Positions 32,456 to 41,090 of a DNA stretch of 64,000 nt are shown one piece after another. This stretch comes from Streptomyces sp. P9-A2. GTDB lineage: Bacteria; Actinomycetota; Actinomycetes; Streptomycetales; Streptomycetaceae. The notes below the pieces were generated by a model. It searched no databases and was not told the origin of the DNA. It worked only from the letters and a program-made list of their open reading frames with translations. Position numbers and translations under genes: made by a program. The stretch covers positions 5,642,001-5,706,000 of the forward strand of contig NZ_JAZIFX010000001.1 of the NCBI RefSeq assembly GCF_036634175.1, in the 5' to 3' direction. The first letter of the stretch is position 1. Each line of letters starts with the position of its first letter.

Positions 32456-34557
32456 TGGGCGGCTGCCTTCTCGCTCGGGGCCGGGGCGGCCGGGGACTGG
32501 GCCTGGATGGCCGTGATGGCGACGGTGTTCACGATGTCCTGGACCAGGGCGCCCCGGGACAGGTCGTTGACCGGCTTGCGCAGGCCCTGGAGCACCGGGC
32601 CGACCGCGACCGCGCCGGCCGAGCGCTGCACGGCCTTGTAGGTGTTGTTGCCGGTGTTCAGGTCGGGGAAGATCAGCACGGTCGCCTGTCCGGCGACCTC
32701 GGAGTCCGGCAGCTTGGTCGCCGCGACCGACGGCTCCACGGCCGCGTCGTACTGGATCGGCCCTTCGACCCTGAGGTCGGGGCGGCGCGCGCGGACCAGC
32801 TCGGTCGCCTCGCGCACCTTGTCGACGTCGGCGCCGGAGCCGGACGTGCCCGTCGAGTACGACAGCATCGCGATCCGCGGCTCCACCCCGAACCGCGCGG
32901 CCGTGACCGCCGACTGCACGGCGATGTCGGCGAGCTGCTCGGCGTCCGGGTCGGGGTTGACCGCGCAGTCCCCGTAGACCAGGACCCGGTCCGCCAGGCA
33001 CATGAAGAACACCGAGGAGACGATCGAGGCGTCCTCACGGGTCTTGATGATCTCGAAGGCCGGCCGGATGGTCGCGGCCGTGGAGTGCACCGAGCCGGAC
33101 ACCATCCCGTCGGCCAGTCCCTCCTGCACCATCAGCGTGCCGAAGTAGTTCACGTCCGAGACGACGTCGTAGGCCAGTTCGACGCTGACGCCCCGGTGCG
33201 CGCGCAGCGCGGCGTACTTCTCGGCGAAGGTGTCCCGCAGCTCGGACTCGGCCGGGTCGATCAGCTGGGTGTCGCCGAGGTCGATACCGAGGTCGGCGGC
33301 CTTCTTGCGGATGCGGTCGACCGGCCCGAGCAGGGTGAGGTCGCACACGCCCCGGCGCATCAGCACCTCGGCCGCGCGCAGCACCCGCTCCTCGTCACCC
33401 TCGGGCAGGACGACCCGCCTGAGGTCGGAACGGGCCTGTTCGAGCAGCTTGTGCTCGAACATCATCGGCGTCACCCGGTCGCTGCTGGGCGCGGAGACCC
33501 GCCGGGTGAGTTCGGCGGTGTCGGCGTACCGCTCGAAGAGGCCCAGCGCGGTCTCCGCCTTGCGCGGGGTGGCCGCGTTCAGCTTTCCCTCCAGGGAGAA
33601 CAACTGCTCGGCGGTGGGAAAACTGTTGCCGGGCACCGACAGCACGGGGGTGCCGGGAGCGAGCCGGGCGGCAAGGGTGAGGATGCGCTCGCCCGGTACC
33701 TCGTCCAGGGTGAGCAGCACGCCGGCTATCGGCGGGGTACCGGCGCTGTGCGCGGCCAGGACGCCGATGACCAGGTCGGCGCGGTCGCCCGGGGTGACGA
33801 CCAGGCAGCCGGGGGTCAGGGCGGCGAGGAGGTTGGGCAGCATGGCGCCGCCGAAGACGAAGTCCAGGGCGTCGCGGGCCAGTCCTGAGTCGTCGCCGAG
33901 CACCACCTTCGCGCCGAGGGTGTGGGCGATCTGAGCCACCGTGGGGGCGGCGAGCGCGGGTTCGTCGGGGACGACGTAGCACGGCACGGGCAGCCGGGAG
34001 GAGAGCCGCTCGGCGATCTCGTCGCGGTCCTCGCGGGCGACCCGGTTGACCACCATGGCCAGCACGTCGCACCCCCGGTTGTGGTAGGCGCTGTAGGCGT
34101 TGCGGGTCTCGTCGCGCACCGACTCGGAGGTCTGCCGGCGGCCGCCCACGACCGGGATGACCGAGGCGCCGAACTCGTTGGCCAGGCGGGCGTTGAGGGA
34201 CAGCTCGTCCGGGAACTGGGTGTCGGCGTAGTCGGTGCCGAGGACGAGGACGACGTCGTACTCGCGGGCGACCAGGTGGAACCGGTCGACCAGCGTCGAC
34301 ACCAGTTCGTCGGGGCCGCGTTCGGCCTGGAGGGCGGACGCCTCCTGGTAGTCCATGCCGTAGACGGTCGCCGGGTCCTGGGTGAGCCGGTAGCGGGCGC
34401 GCAGCAGTTCGAAGAGGCGGTCCGGGCCGTCGTGCACCAGGGGACGGAAGACGCCCACCCGGTCGACCTGCCGGGTCAGGAGTTCCATCACTCCCAGTTC
34501 GACGACCTGGCGGCCGTCGCCACGGTCGATACCGGTGACGTACACACTGCGGGTCAC
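32452..34557 (-). CDS. pta: Phosphate acetyltransferase, long form
   Basis: 701 residues. Three parts are visible: an N-terminal P-loop-like AAA_26 domain (VTRSVYVTGIDRGDGRQVVE), a central DRTGG domain (about 215-330; VVTPGDRADLVIGVLAAHSAG) and a C-terminal catalytic PTA_PTB domain (RVVLPEGDEERVLRAAEVL; SYSTGTSGSGADVDKV; PDLNTGNNTYKAVQRSAGA). It converts acetyl-CoA and phosphate to acetyl phosphate. The real start is GTG 34557, with GGAG 5 nt upstream; the same frame stays open far upstream through GC-rich low-complexity sequence that is not coding. The long form with regulatory N-terminus is common in proteobacteria and actinomycetes. Confidence 0.96.
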   Translation of the reverse strand: MTRSVYVTGIDRGDGRQVVELGVMELLTRQVDRVGVFRPLVHDGPDRLFELLRARYRLTQDPATVYGMDYQEASALQAERGPDELVSTLVDRFHLVAREYDVVLVLGTDYADTQFPDELSLNARLANEFGASVIPVVGGRRQTSESVRDETRNAYSAYHNRGCDVLAMVVNRVAREDRDEIAERLSSRLPVPCYVVPDEPALAAPTVAQIAHTLGAKVVLGDDSGLARDALDFVFGGAMLPNLLAALTPGCLVVTPGDRADLVIGVLAAHSAGTPPIAGVLLTLDEVPGERILTLAARLAPGTPVLSVPGNSFPTAEQLFSLEGKLNAATPRKAETALGLFERYADTAELTRRVSAPSSDRVTPMMFEHKLLEQARSDLRRVVLPEGDEERVLRAAEVLMRRGVCDLTLLGPVDRIRKKAADLGIDLGDTQLIDPAESELRDTFAEKYAALRAHRGVSVELAYDVVSDVNYFGTLMVQEGLADGMVSGSVHSTAATIRPAFEIIKTREDASIVSSVFFMCLADRVLVYGDCAVNPDPDAEQLADIAVQSAVTAARFGVEPRIAMLSYSTGTSGSGADVDKVREATELVRARRPDLRVEGPIQYDAAVEPSVAATKLPDSEVAGQATVLIFPDLNTGNNTYKAVQRSAGAVAVGPVLQGLRKPVNDLSRGALVQDIVNTVAITAIQAQSPAAPAPSEKAAAQ

Positions 34558-35376
34558 GCGTGCTCCGTTTCGTCGGGGTCTCGCGGTGCTTTCGGCCCTG
34601 CGGACCGGTGCCCTCCCGGCGCCGGCCGGCATCCGCCCGCCGGGACGGGCGGATCCTCCTCGACAGTACCGCCGCCGCTGGTGGGGGCGCCCGGCCGAGG
34701 GGCCGGGGCACGGCCGGGACACCCGGCAGGAACGGGGCGGCCGGGACGGCCGGGACGTGCCCCGAGGGACCGGGAAGGGATCCGAACCCGGACCGGACCG
34801 AACCGGACCGGACCGGACCGAACCCGGACCCGGACCGGACCGAACCGGACCGGACCGGACCGAACCCGGACCGGACCGAACCCGGACCGGACCGAACCGG
34901 ACCGGACCGAACCGGGCCGGACCGGACCGAACCCGGGCCGGACCGGACCGAACCGGGCCGGGCCGGACCGAACCCGGGCCGGACCGGACCGAACCGGGCC
35001 GAACCCGGGCCGGGGAGGGATGCGGACCTGAGCCGGGAAGGGATCCGAACCCAGGCCGAACCCGGGCCGGGGAGGGATGTGGACCTGAGCCGGGGAGGGG
35101 TCTGGGCCCGAGCAGGGGAGAGGGATGAGGACCTGAGCCGGGAAGGATGTGGAACCGGGCCGGGGGAGGGGTCTGGGCCTGAGCCGGGGGAGGGCTGTGG
35201 ACCCGGGCCGGGAAGGACGTGGACCCGGGCCGGGGACGGAGGCCGGGGCGGTGGAAAGGTGGGGAGAGGCGGGGAGCCGGGACCCGGCGGAGGGAGGGGG
35301 CCGCAGTGCGTCGGGCGGCATGGAACAATCGGAGACGGTTCACCGGTATTCCCAGCGACCAGGAGACGACTGCACG
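34558..35376. other. Long intergenic region between pta and pfkA with simple-sequence DNA
   Basis: 819 nt between divergent genes. The first 220 nt look like ordinary high-GC promoter DNA. From about 34782 to 35013 it is an ACCGG/ACCGA pentamer tract (separate entry), then to about 35240 a degenerate longer repeat around GAGCCGGGGAGGG and TGTGGACC. The pfkA ribosome site (AGGAGACG) follows. Frames here are open only because of base composition; I see no gene. Confidence 0.7.
34782..35013. repeat. CCGGA/CCGAA pentameric tract
   Basis: About 230 bp consisting almost wholly of GGACC and GAACC units with occasional extra C or G, all on one strand. The strand has A but almost no T, a strong purine/pyrimidine-pattern asymmetry. 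Tracts like this are prone to slippage and to unusual secondary structure. Confidence 0.95.
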
Positions 35377-36402
35377 ATGCGTATCGGAGTTCTCACCGCA
35401 GGCGGCGACTGCCCCGGCCTGAACGCAGTGATCCGGTCGGTCGTGCACCGAGCGGTCGACAATTACGGCGACGAGGTCATCGGCTTCGAGGACGGCTACG
35501 CGGGCCTGCTCGACGGCCGCTACCGCCCCCTCGACCTCGACGCGGTCAGCGGCATCCTGGCCCGCGGCGGCACCATACTCGGCTCCTCCCGGCTGGAGCG
35601 CGACCGGCTCCGCGAGGCCTGCGAGAACGCCTCGGACATGATCCGCGACTTCGGTATCGACGCGCTCATCCCGATCGGCGGCGAGGGCACGCTCACCGCG
35701 GCGCACATGCTGTCGGAGGCCGGCCTGCCGGTGGTCGGCGTGCCGAAGACGATCGACAACGACATCTCCTCCACCGACCGCACCTTCGGCTTCGACACCG
35801 CCGTCGGCGTCGCCACCGAGGCGATGGACCGGCTGAAGACCACCGCCGAGTCCCATCAGCGGGTCATGGTCGTCGAGGTCATGGGCCGGCACGCGGGCTG
35901 GATCGCCCTGGAGTCCGGCATGGCCGCCGGCGCCCACGGCATCTGCCTTCCCGAACGGGCCTTCGACCCGGCCCGGTTGGTGAAGATGATCGAGGAACGT
36001 TTCGCCCGCGGCAAGAAGTTCGCGGTGATCTGCGTCGCCGAGGGCGCCCACCCCGCCGACGGCACCATGGACTACGGCAAGGGCGCGATCGACAAGTTCG
36101 GCCACGAACGCTTCCAGGGCATCGGCACGGCACTGGCCCACGAGCTGGAGCAGCGCCTCGGCAAGGAGGCCAGGCCGGTCATCCTCGGCCACATCCAGCG
36201 CGGCGGCACGCCGACCGCGTACGACAGGGTGCTCGCCACGCGCTTCGGGTGGCACGCGGTGGAGGCCGCGCACCAGGAGCGGTTCGGCCGGATGACCGCG
36301 CTGCGCGGGACCGACGTCGTGATGGTGCCGCTCGCGGAGGCCGTCACCGAACTGAAGACGGTCCCGAAGGGCCGCATGGACGAGGCCGAGTCGGTCTACT
36401 GA
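35377..36402 (+). CDS. pfkA: 6-phosphofructokinase
   Basis: 341 residues of the group III (actinobacterial) PfkA type. Motifs are MRIGVLTAGGDCPGLNAVIR, RGGTILGSSR, PIGGEGTLTAAHMLSE, VVGVPKTIDNDISSTDRTFG, VMGRHAGWIALESG and ILGHIQRGGTPTAYDR. It phosphorylates fructose 6-phosphate; group III members include ATP- and pyrophosphate-dependent enzymes, and the sequence alone does not decide. From synteny memory it is one of several Streptomyces paralogues (PfkA2). ATG 35377 has AGGAGACG upstream. Repeats flank the gene on both sides. Confidence 0.96.
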   Translation: MRIGVLTAGGDCPGLNAVIRSVVHRAVDNYGDEVIGFEDGYAGLLDGRYRPLDLDAVSGILARGGTILGSSRLERDRLREACENASDMIRDFGIDALIPIGGEGTLTAAHMLSEAGLPVVGVPKTIDNDISSTDRTFGFDTAVGVATEAMDRLKTTAESHQRVMVVEVMGRHAGWIALESGMAAGAHGICLPERAFDPARLVKMIEERFARGKKFAVICVAEGAHPADGTMDYGKGAIDKFGHERFQGIGTALAHELEQRLGKEARPVILGHIQRGGTPTAYDRVLATRFGWHAVEAAHQERFGRMTALRGTDVVMVPLAEAVTELKTVPKGRMDEAESVY

Positions 36403-36463
36403 CGGACGGCCCCGCCAGGTCTGCTCGACCCGGTCTTGCTCGACCCGGGGCCGGTCCGGCCCG

Positions 36464-36527
36464 GGCCTGTTCGACCCCGGGCCTGTTCGACCCCGGGCCT
36501 GTTCGACCCCGGGCCTGTTCGACCCGG
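36464..36527. repeat. Four tandem 16-bp repeats after pfkA
   Basis: Four consecutive units GGGCCTGTTCGACCCC (the last base of the fourth differs), preceded by two degenerate relatives (CTGCTCGACCCGGT, CTTGCTCGACCCGG). Placed between the convergent ends of pfkA and the response regulator. Each junction CCCCGGG can base-pair, so the array could also act as a terminator. Confidence 0.9.
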
Positions 36528-36539
36528 GGTCGGTCGGTC

Positions 36540-37226
36540 CTACGGCCCCGTCACCCACCGGTACTGCAGCTCGGGCCGCCCCACGGCCCCGTACTGAGGG
36601 CGTCGGATCGCCCGGCCCGCGTCGACCAGGTGCTCCAGGTAGCGGCGGGCGGTGATGCGGGAGATGCCCACCGCCTCCGCCACCCCGCTGGCCGTCAGGC
36701 CCTCGTCGGCGTCGCGCAGGGCCAGGGTCACCCGTTCCAGGGTCGGTGCGCTCAGGCCCTTGGGCAGGGCGGCCGGTCCGGGGGCGCGCAGGGCGGCCAG
36801 CGCCCGGTCCACCTCGGCCTGGCCGCTGGCCTCGCCCACGGCCGCCCGGAACTCGGCGTACCGCACCAGACGGTCCCGCAGCGTCGCGAAGGTGAACGGT
36901 TTCAGCACGTACTGGACGACCCCCAGCGACACGCCTTCGCGCACCACCGTGAGGTCCCGTGCCGAGGTCACCGCGACGACGTCCGCGTGATGCCCCGAGG
37001 CCCGCAGTGAGCGGGCCAGCTGCAACCCGTGCACATCGGGCAGGTGCAGGTCGAGAAGGAGCAGGTCGACGGGGGTGCGCTCCAGCACCCGGCGGGCCTC
37101 GGCGCCCGTGGCGGCCTTGCCGATGGCGACGAACCCCGGCACCCGGCCGACGTACATCACATGGGCGGCGGCGGCGACGGGATCGTCCTCCACCACCAGG
37201 ACACGGATGGGCGGGCGGTCGGTCAT
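36540..37226 (-). CDS. CitB/DcuR-type response regulator
   Basis: 228 residues. Receiver with Asp59 in VDLLLLDLHLPD, preceding acidic pair VVEDD and Lys in VLKPF. The C-terminal DNA-binding domain has LTASGVAEAVGISRITARRYLEHLVDAG, the HTH typical of citrate/C4-dicarboxylate regulators. It overlaps the kinase stop (ATGA). It likely activates the divergent dicarboxylate transporter gene. Confidence 0.93.
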   Translation of the reverse strand: MTDRPPIRVLVVEDDPVAAAAHVMYVGRVPGFVAIGKAATGAEARRVLERTPVDLLLLDLHLPDVHGLQLARSLRASGHHADVVAVTSARDLTVVREGVSLGVVQYVLKPFTFATLRDRLVRYAEFRAAVGEASGQAEVDRALAALRAPGPAALPKGLSAPTLERVTLALRDADEGLTASGVAEAVGISRITARRYLEHLVDAGRAIRRPQYGAVGRPELQYRWVTGP

Positions 37227-38902
37227 GCCGTGCCTCCCGTGCCCGAGCCCGCCATCGCATCGTTCGCGGTCGCACGGTTCCCGGTGGCGTCCCGCAGCGG
37301 AAGACGTACCTCGAAGCGGGCGCCGCCGCCCTCCTCCGACGTCACCGTCAGCGTGCCGCCGTGCCGGTCCACCGCCTGCCGTACCAGCGCCAGGCCCAGC
37401 CCGCGCCCGCCCGGCCCCGACGGCTTGGTCGTGAAGCCCCGCTGGAAGACCGCCTCGGCGTGGTCCGGGTCCACGCCCGGACCGGTGTCGGACACCCGCA
37501 GGATCAGCTCCGCGCCGGCGTCGGTGAGGGCGGTGACCGTCACCCGGGGGCCGATGCCGCCCAGCGCCGCGTCCACCGCGTTGTCGATCAGGTTGCCCAG
37601 GATGGTGACCAGGTCCCGGGTGGGCAGGGTGTCCGGCAGCAGGCCGTCGTCCAGCCGGCTGTCCGACGTGACCACCAGCTCCACGCCCCGCTCGTTGGCC
37701 TGGGCGGCCTTGCCCAGCAGCAGCGCCGCCAGCACCGGTTCGCCCACCGCCGCCACCACCTGGTCGGTGAGAGCCTGGGCCAGTTCCAGCTCGGCGGTCG
37801 CGAAGTCCACCGCCTCCTCGGTCCGGCCCAGCTCGATCAGCGAGACGACGGTGTGCAGCCGGTTCGCCGCCTCGTGCGCCTGAGAGCGCAGCGCCTGGGT
37901 GAAACCCCGCTCCGAGTCCAGCTCGCCCGTCAGCGACTGGAGCTCGGTCACATCGCGCAGGGTCACCACCGAACCGCGCCGCTCACCGCCCGACACCGGC
38001 GAGGTGTTCACCACCACCACCCGGTCCGCCGTCAGATGCACCTCGTCGACCCTCGGCCGAGAGGCGAGCAGGGCGCCCGTCAGCGGCGCCGGAAGGCCGA
38101 GTTCCGTGACCGACCTGCCCACCACGTCCTCCTTCGGAGCCACACCCAGCAGCTCCCTGCCACCGTCGTTGATCAACGCCACTCTGTACTGCCCGTCCAG
38201 CATCAGCAGTCCCTCGCGCACGGCGTGCAGCGCGGCCTGATGGTAGTCGTGCATATGGCTGAGTTCTCTCGCGTTCATCCCGTGGGTGTGCCGGCGCAGG
38301 CGGGCGTTGATGACGTACGTGCCGATCGCGCCGAGCCCGAGCGCACCGCCCGCGACCGCGAGCAGGGCCGTCAGCTGGGCCTCCGCGCGCTGGCTGATCT
38401 CGTCGACCCGGATCCCCGCGCTGACCAGGCCGACGATCCGGTCGCCGTCCCGGACCGGGGTGACCGCGCGGACGGACGGGCCGAGGGTGCCGGTGTAGGT
38501 CTCGGTGAACGTCCGGCCCTCGAGGGCGGGCGCGGTGTGACCGCGGAAGGGCAGGCCGAGCTGGTCCGGGTCGGGGTGGGTCCAGCGGATGCCCCGCGGA
38601 TTCATGATGGTGACGAAGTCGACGTCGGTGTCGCGCACCACCGCCAGCGCGTACGGCTGGAGCGTCGCCGAGGGATCGGCGGTACGGATCGACTCACGCA
38701 CCGAGGGGGAATCCGCCACCGAGAGGGCCACGGCCTGTGCCTGGCGGCTCGCCGCCTCCTCGGCCTGGCCGCGGTCGCCGACATAGGTGAACAGCGCGTA
38801 TCCCACCACGAGCACCGCTATCAGCACCGCCTGCATGGCGAAGAGCTGGGCCGCGAGGCTGCGGGGTCTGGGGAGGGCGAAGCGCATCCCGACAGTGTGC
38901 AT
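37223..38902 (-). CDS. CitA/DcuS-type sensor histidine kinase
   Basis: 559 residues. TM1 (about 18-42; LAAQLFAMQAVLIAVLVVGYALF), a periplasmic PAS/Cache sensor (about 45-180) with IMNPRGIRWTHPDPDQLG, TM2 (about 185-205), a cytoplasmic PAS domain (LLMLDGQYRVALINDGGREL), a Spo0B-like phospho-acceptor with His343 in SQAHEAANRLHTV, and an ATPase domain (NLIDNAVDAAL; GRGLGLALVRQAV). This architecture senses citrate, malate, fumarate or succinate. The start could be ATG 38902 or MRFALPRP five codons later. The transporter next door supports a C4-dicarboxylate ligand. Confidence 0.93.
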   Translation of the reverse strand: MHTVGMRFALPRPRSLAAQLFAMQAVLIAVLVVGYALFTYVGDRGQAEEAASRQAQAVALSVADSPSVRESIRTADPSATLQPYALAVVRDTDVDFVTIMNPRGIRWTHPDPDQLGLPFRGHTAPALEGRTFTETYTGTLGPSVRAVTPVRDGDRIVGLVSAGIRVDEISQRAEAQLTALLAVAGGALGLGAIGTYVINARLRRHTHGMNARELSHMHDYHQAALHAVREGLLMLDGQYRVALINDGGRELLGVAPKEDVVGRSVTELGLPAPLTGALLASRPRVDEVHLTADRVVVVNTSPVSGGERRGSVVTLRDVTELQSLTGELDSERGFTQALRSQAHEAANRLHTVVSLIELGRTEEAVDFATAELELAQALTDQVVAAVGEPVLAALLLGKAAQANERGVELVVTSDSRLDDGLLPDTLPTRDLVTILGNLIDNAVDAALGGIGPRVTVTALTDAGAELILRVSDTGPGVDPDHAEAVFQRGFTTKPSGPGGRGLGLALVRQAVDRHGGTLTVTSEEGGGARFEVRLPLRDATGNRATANDAMAGSGTGGTA

Positions 38903-39037
38903 CTCCGACAGCGTGAACTAAATGAACGGAAGGGTGACCGCGCTCACAAGGCAGGACATAGTCACGGCTGTCCCCAACCCCCATCCCCCGGACGTGAGCC
39001 GCACGCCGGTGATGCCGACGTCGTCAAGGAGGCCGCC

Positions 39038-40423
39038 GTGACCAGCACAGCCGATACGGCACCTGCCGCTCCCAAAGTGAAGCGGGACCGCACGCACTAT
39101 CTCTACATCGCGGTGATCATCGCGGTCGCCCTCGGTATCACCGTGGGCCTGGTGGCACCCGACTTCGCAGTCGAGCTGAAGCCGATCGGCACCGGGTTCG
39201 TGAGCCTGATCAAGATGATGATCTCGCCGATCATCTTCTGCACCATCGTGCTGGGCATCGGCTCCGTCCGGAAGGCCGCCAAGGTCGGCGCCGTCGGCGG
39301 TATCGCCATGGGCTACTTCCTGGTCATGTCGCTGATCGCGCTCGGCATCGGCCTGGTCGTCGGCAACATCCTGGACCCGGGCGCGGGCCTCGCGGTCACC
39401 GACGCGGTCAAGGAGACCGGCCAGGCCCAGGTCAACGCGGAGGCCAAGGACACCACCGAGTTCCTGCTCGGCATCATCCCGACCACGATCGTGTCCGCCT
39501 TCACCCAGGGTGAAGTCCTGCAGACCCTGCTGATCGCCCTGCTGTGCGGCTTCGCGCTGCAGGCCATGGGCAACGCCGGCCAGCCGGTCCTGCGCGGCAT
39601 CGAGCACATCCAGCGGCTGGTCTTCCGGGTCCTCGCCATGATCATGTGGGCCGCCCCGGTCGGCGCGTTCGGCGCCATGGCCGCCGTCACCGGCTCCGCC
39701 GGCGTGGACGCGCTGAAGAGCCTCGCCGTGCTGATGCTCGGCTTCTACATCACCTGTGCGCTGTTCATCTTCCTGGTGCTCGGCGCGCTGCTGCGGATCG
39801 TCGCGGGCCTGAACGTCTGGAGCCTGTTCAAGTACCTGGGCCGTGAGTTCCTGCTGATCCTCTCCACGTCGTCGTCCGAGTCGGCGCTGCCGCGGCTCAT
39901 CGCGAAGATGGAGCACATGGGCGTCAGCAAGCCGGTGGTCGGCATCACCGTCCCGACCGGTTACTCCTTCAACCTCGACGGCACCATGATCTACATGACC
40001 ATGGCCTCGCTGTTCATCGCCGACGCCCTGGGGACGCCGATGGCGATCGGCGAGCAGATCACGCTGCTGCTCTTCCTGCTGGTCGCGTCCAAGGGCGCCG
40101 CCGGTGTCTCCGGTGCCGGCCTGGCGACGCTGGCCGGTGGTCTGCAGTCGCACAAGCCGGCCCTGGTGGACGGCATCGGCCTCATCGTCGGCATCGACCG
40201 CCTGATGAGCGAGGCCCGCGCCCTCACCAACTTCGCGGGCAACGCGGTCGCCACGGTGCTGATCGGCACCTGGACCAAGGAGATCGACCGGGAGCGGGTC
40301 GACCAGGTCCTCTCCGGCGCCCTGCCCTTCGACGAGACCACCCTGCTGGACGACCACGACGGCGGCCCCGCCGACCGTGCCGAGGTCCCCGCAGCGGGCG
40401 AGAAGGAACTCGCCAAGGCCTGA
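39038..40423 (+). CDS. dctA: Cation:dicarboxylate symporter (DctA/GltP family)
   Basis: 461 residues with eight membrane helices and re-entrant loops of the DAACS family. Signature stretches: LIKMMISPIIFCTIVLGIGS, LLILSTSSSESALPRLIAKM (the serine-rich hairpin), GYSFNLDGTMIYMTMASLF (the NMDGT-like motif) and SKGAAGVSGAGLATLAGGL. It takes up C4-dicarboxylates such as succinate, malate and fumarate with Na+ or H+. GTG 39038 has AAGGAGG 6 nt upstream. Divergent from the CitA-type kinase, with a 135-nt gap that probably holds the response-regulator site. Confidence 0.95.
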   Translation: MTSTADTAPAAPKVKRDRTHYLYIAVIIAVALGITVGLVAPDFAVELKPIGTGFVSLIKMMISPIIFCTIVLGIGSVRKAAKVGAVGGIAMGYFLVMSLIALGIGLVVGNILDPGAGLAVTDAVKETGQAQVNAEAKDTTEFLLGIIPTTIVSAFTQGEVLQTLLIALLCGFALQAMGNAGQPVLRGIEHIQRLVFRVLAMIMWAAPVGAFGAMAAVTGSAGVDALKSLAVLMLGFYITCALFIFLVLGALLRIVAGLNVWSLFKYLGREFLLILSTSSSESALPRLIAKMEHMGVSKPVVGITVPTGYSFNLDGTMIYMTMASLFIADALGTPMAIGEQITLLLFLLVASKGAAGVSGAGLATLAGGLQSHKPALVDGIGLIVGIDRLMSEARALTNFAGNAVATVLIGTWTKEIDRERVDQVLSGALPFDETTLLDDHDGGPADRAEVPAAGEKELAKA

Positions 40424-40480
40424 CCGGCCGGCGTCCTCCTACCGCAACGGCGCTGACCCCCCTCCAGCGCCTTCCCCGCC

Positions 40481-40532
40481 GCCGAGCGGCCGGACTCCTT
40501 CCCCCGGGAGTCCGGCCGCTCGGCCCTTTTTG
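40481..40532 (+). terminator. Strong intrinsic terminator after dctA
   Basis: Perfect 18-bp stem (40481-40498 with 40507-40524), 8-nt loop, then CCTTTTTG. A T-run this clear is unusual in Streptomyces and makes it a textbook Rho-independent terminator. Confidence 0.95.
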
Positions 40533-40560
40533 TTCGGGTTCGGATTCGTCTCGTCCCGCC

Positions 40561-40591
40561 TTGCCCTGACGCCGACGTCAAGGCGTACGTT
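40561..40591 (+). promoter_or_regulatory. MerR-type promoter with long spacer
   Basis: Candidate -35 TTGCCC (40561-40566) and -10 TACGTT (40586-40591) are 19 bp apart, the stretched spacing of MerR-activated promoters. The spacer is filled by a 20-bp dyad (40564-40583) with arms around TGACG and CGTCA. The predicted start of transcription, 7-8 nt after the -10, falls at the ATG (40599), so the mRNA would be leaderless. Confidence 0.65.
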
Positions 40592-40598
40592 CACCGGT

Positions 40599-41018
40599 AT
40601 GCGAATCGGCGAGCTGGCCGCACGCGCCGGGACCACCACGCGGACACTGCGGTACTACGAGTCACGGGGACTGCTGCCCGCGCGGCGTACGGGCAACAAC
40701 CACCGGACGTACGACGAGAACGACCTGAAGCTGCTGCGGCAGATCCGGACGCTCCAGGACTTCGGGTTCGAGCTGGAGGAGACCCGGCCGTTCGTGGAGT
40801 GCCTGCGGGCCGGGCACCCCGAGGGCGACTCGTGCCCTGCCTCGCTCGCGGTCTACCGGCGCAAGCTGGACGAACTCGACGCGCTCATCGGCGAGCTGCG
40901 GACCGTACGGGCGGTCGTCGGGGAGCAGCTGGAGAGGGCGCGCGACGAACTGGCGGCCGACGCTGCGGCTCCGGGAGGTCCGGAACCGGTGTGCGAACTC
41001 GGAGGGCGGCAAAGGTGA
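40599..41018 (+). CDS. MerR-family regulator
   Basis: 139 residues. The HTH is MRIGELAARAGTTTRTLRYY followed by ESRGLLPARRTGNNHRTY, then a dimerisation coiled coil. Cys68 (FVECLRAGHP) and Cys79 (GDSCPAS), with a further Cys in the tail (PVCELGG), could bind a metal or sense thiols. Its promoter has the MerR layout, so autoregulation is likely. The next gene, 24 nt downstream, encodes thioredoxin, which suggests redox or thiol-stress control. Confidence 0.92.
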   Translation: MRIGELAARAGTTTRTLRYYESRGLLPARRTGNNHRTYDENDLKLLRQIRTLQDFGFELEETRPFVECLRAGHPEGDSCPASLAVYRRKLDELDALIGELRTVRAVVGEQLERARDELAADAAAPGGPEPVCELGGRQR

Positions 41019-41041
41019 GCAGGGCGAAGGGCGTGACCGAG

Positions 41042-41090
41042 GATGGGGGCACCTCCCTGCTCGAACGAAGTTGAGAGCTTGGGGGACGAC
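41042..41090. repeat. Palindromic interspersed element at the thioredoxin start
   Basis: Begins GATGGGGGCACC and ends TTGGGGGACGAC, as does the element in glgP, with a different centre (CTGCTCG...GAGAGC). It forms an imperfect hairpin and encodes the thioredoxin N-terminus. Confidence 0.7.

Noticed and set aside
34782..35240. Possible CRISPR array
   Set aside because: Units are pentamers and degenerate short repeats without unique spacers of uniform length, and no cas genes are nearby.
36464..36527. Possible CRISPR remnant
   Set aside because: The 16-bp units are directly abutted with no spacers.
34558..37275. Upstream continuation of the pta reading frame to over 1600 codons
   Set aside because: The extension crosses the GGACC repeat tract and the antisense strand of pfkA; GTG 34557 has a ribosome site and gives the known Pta length.
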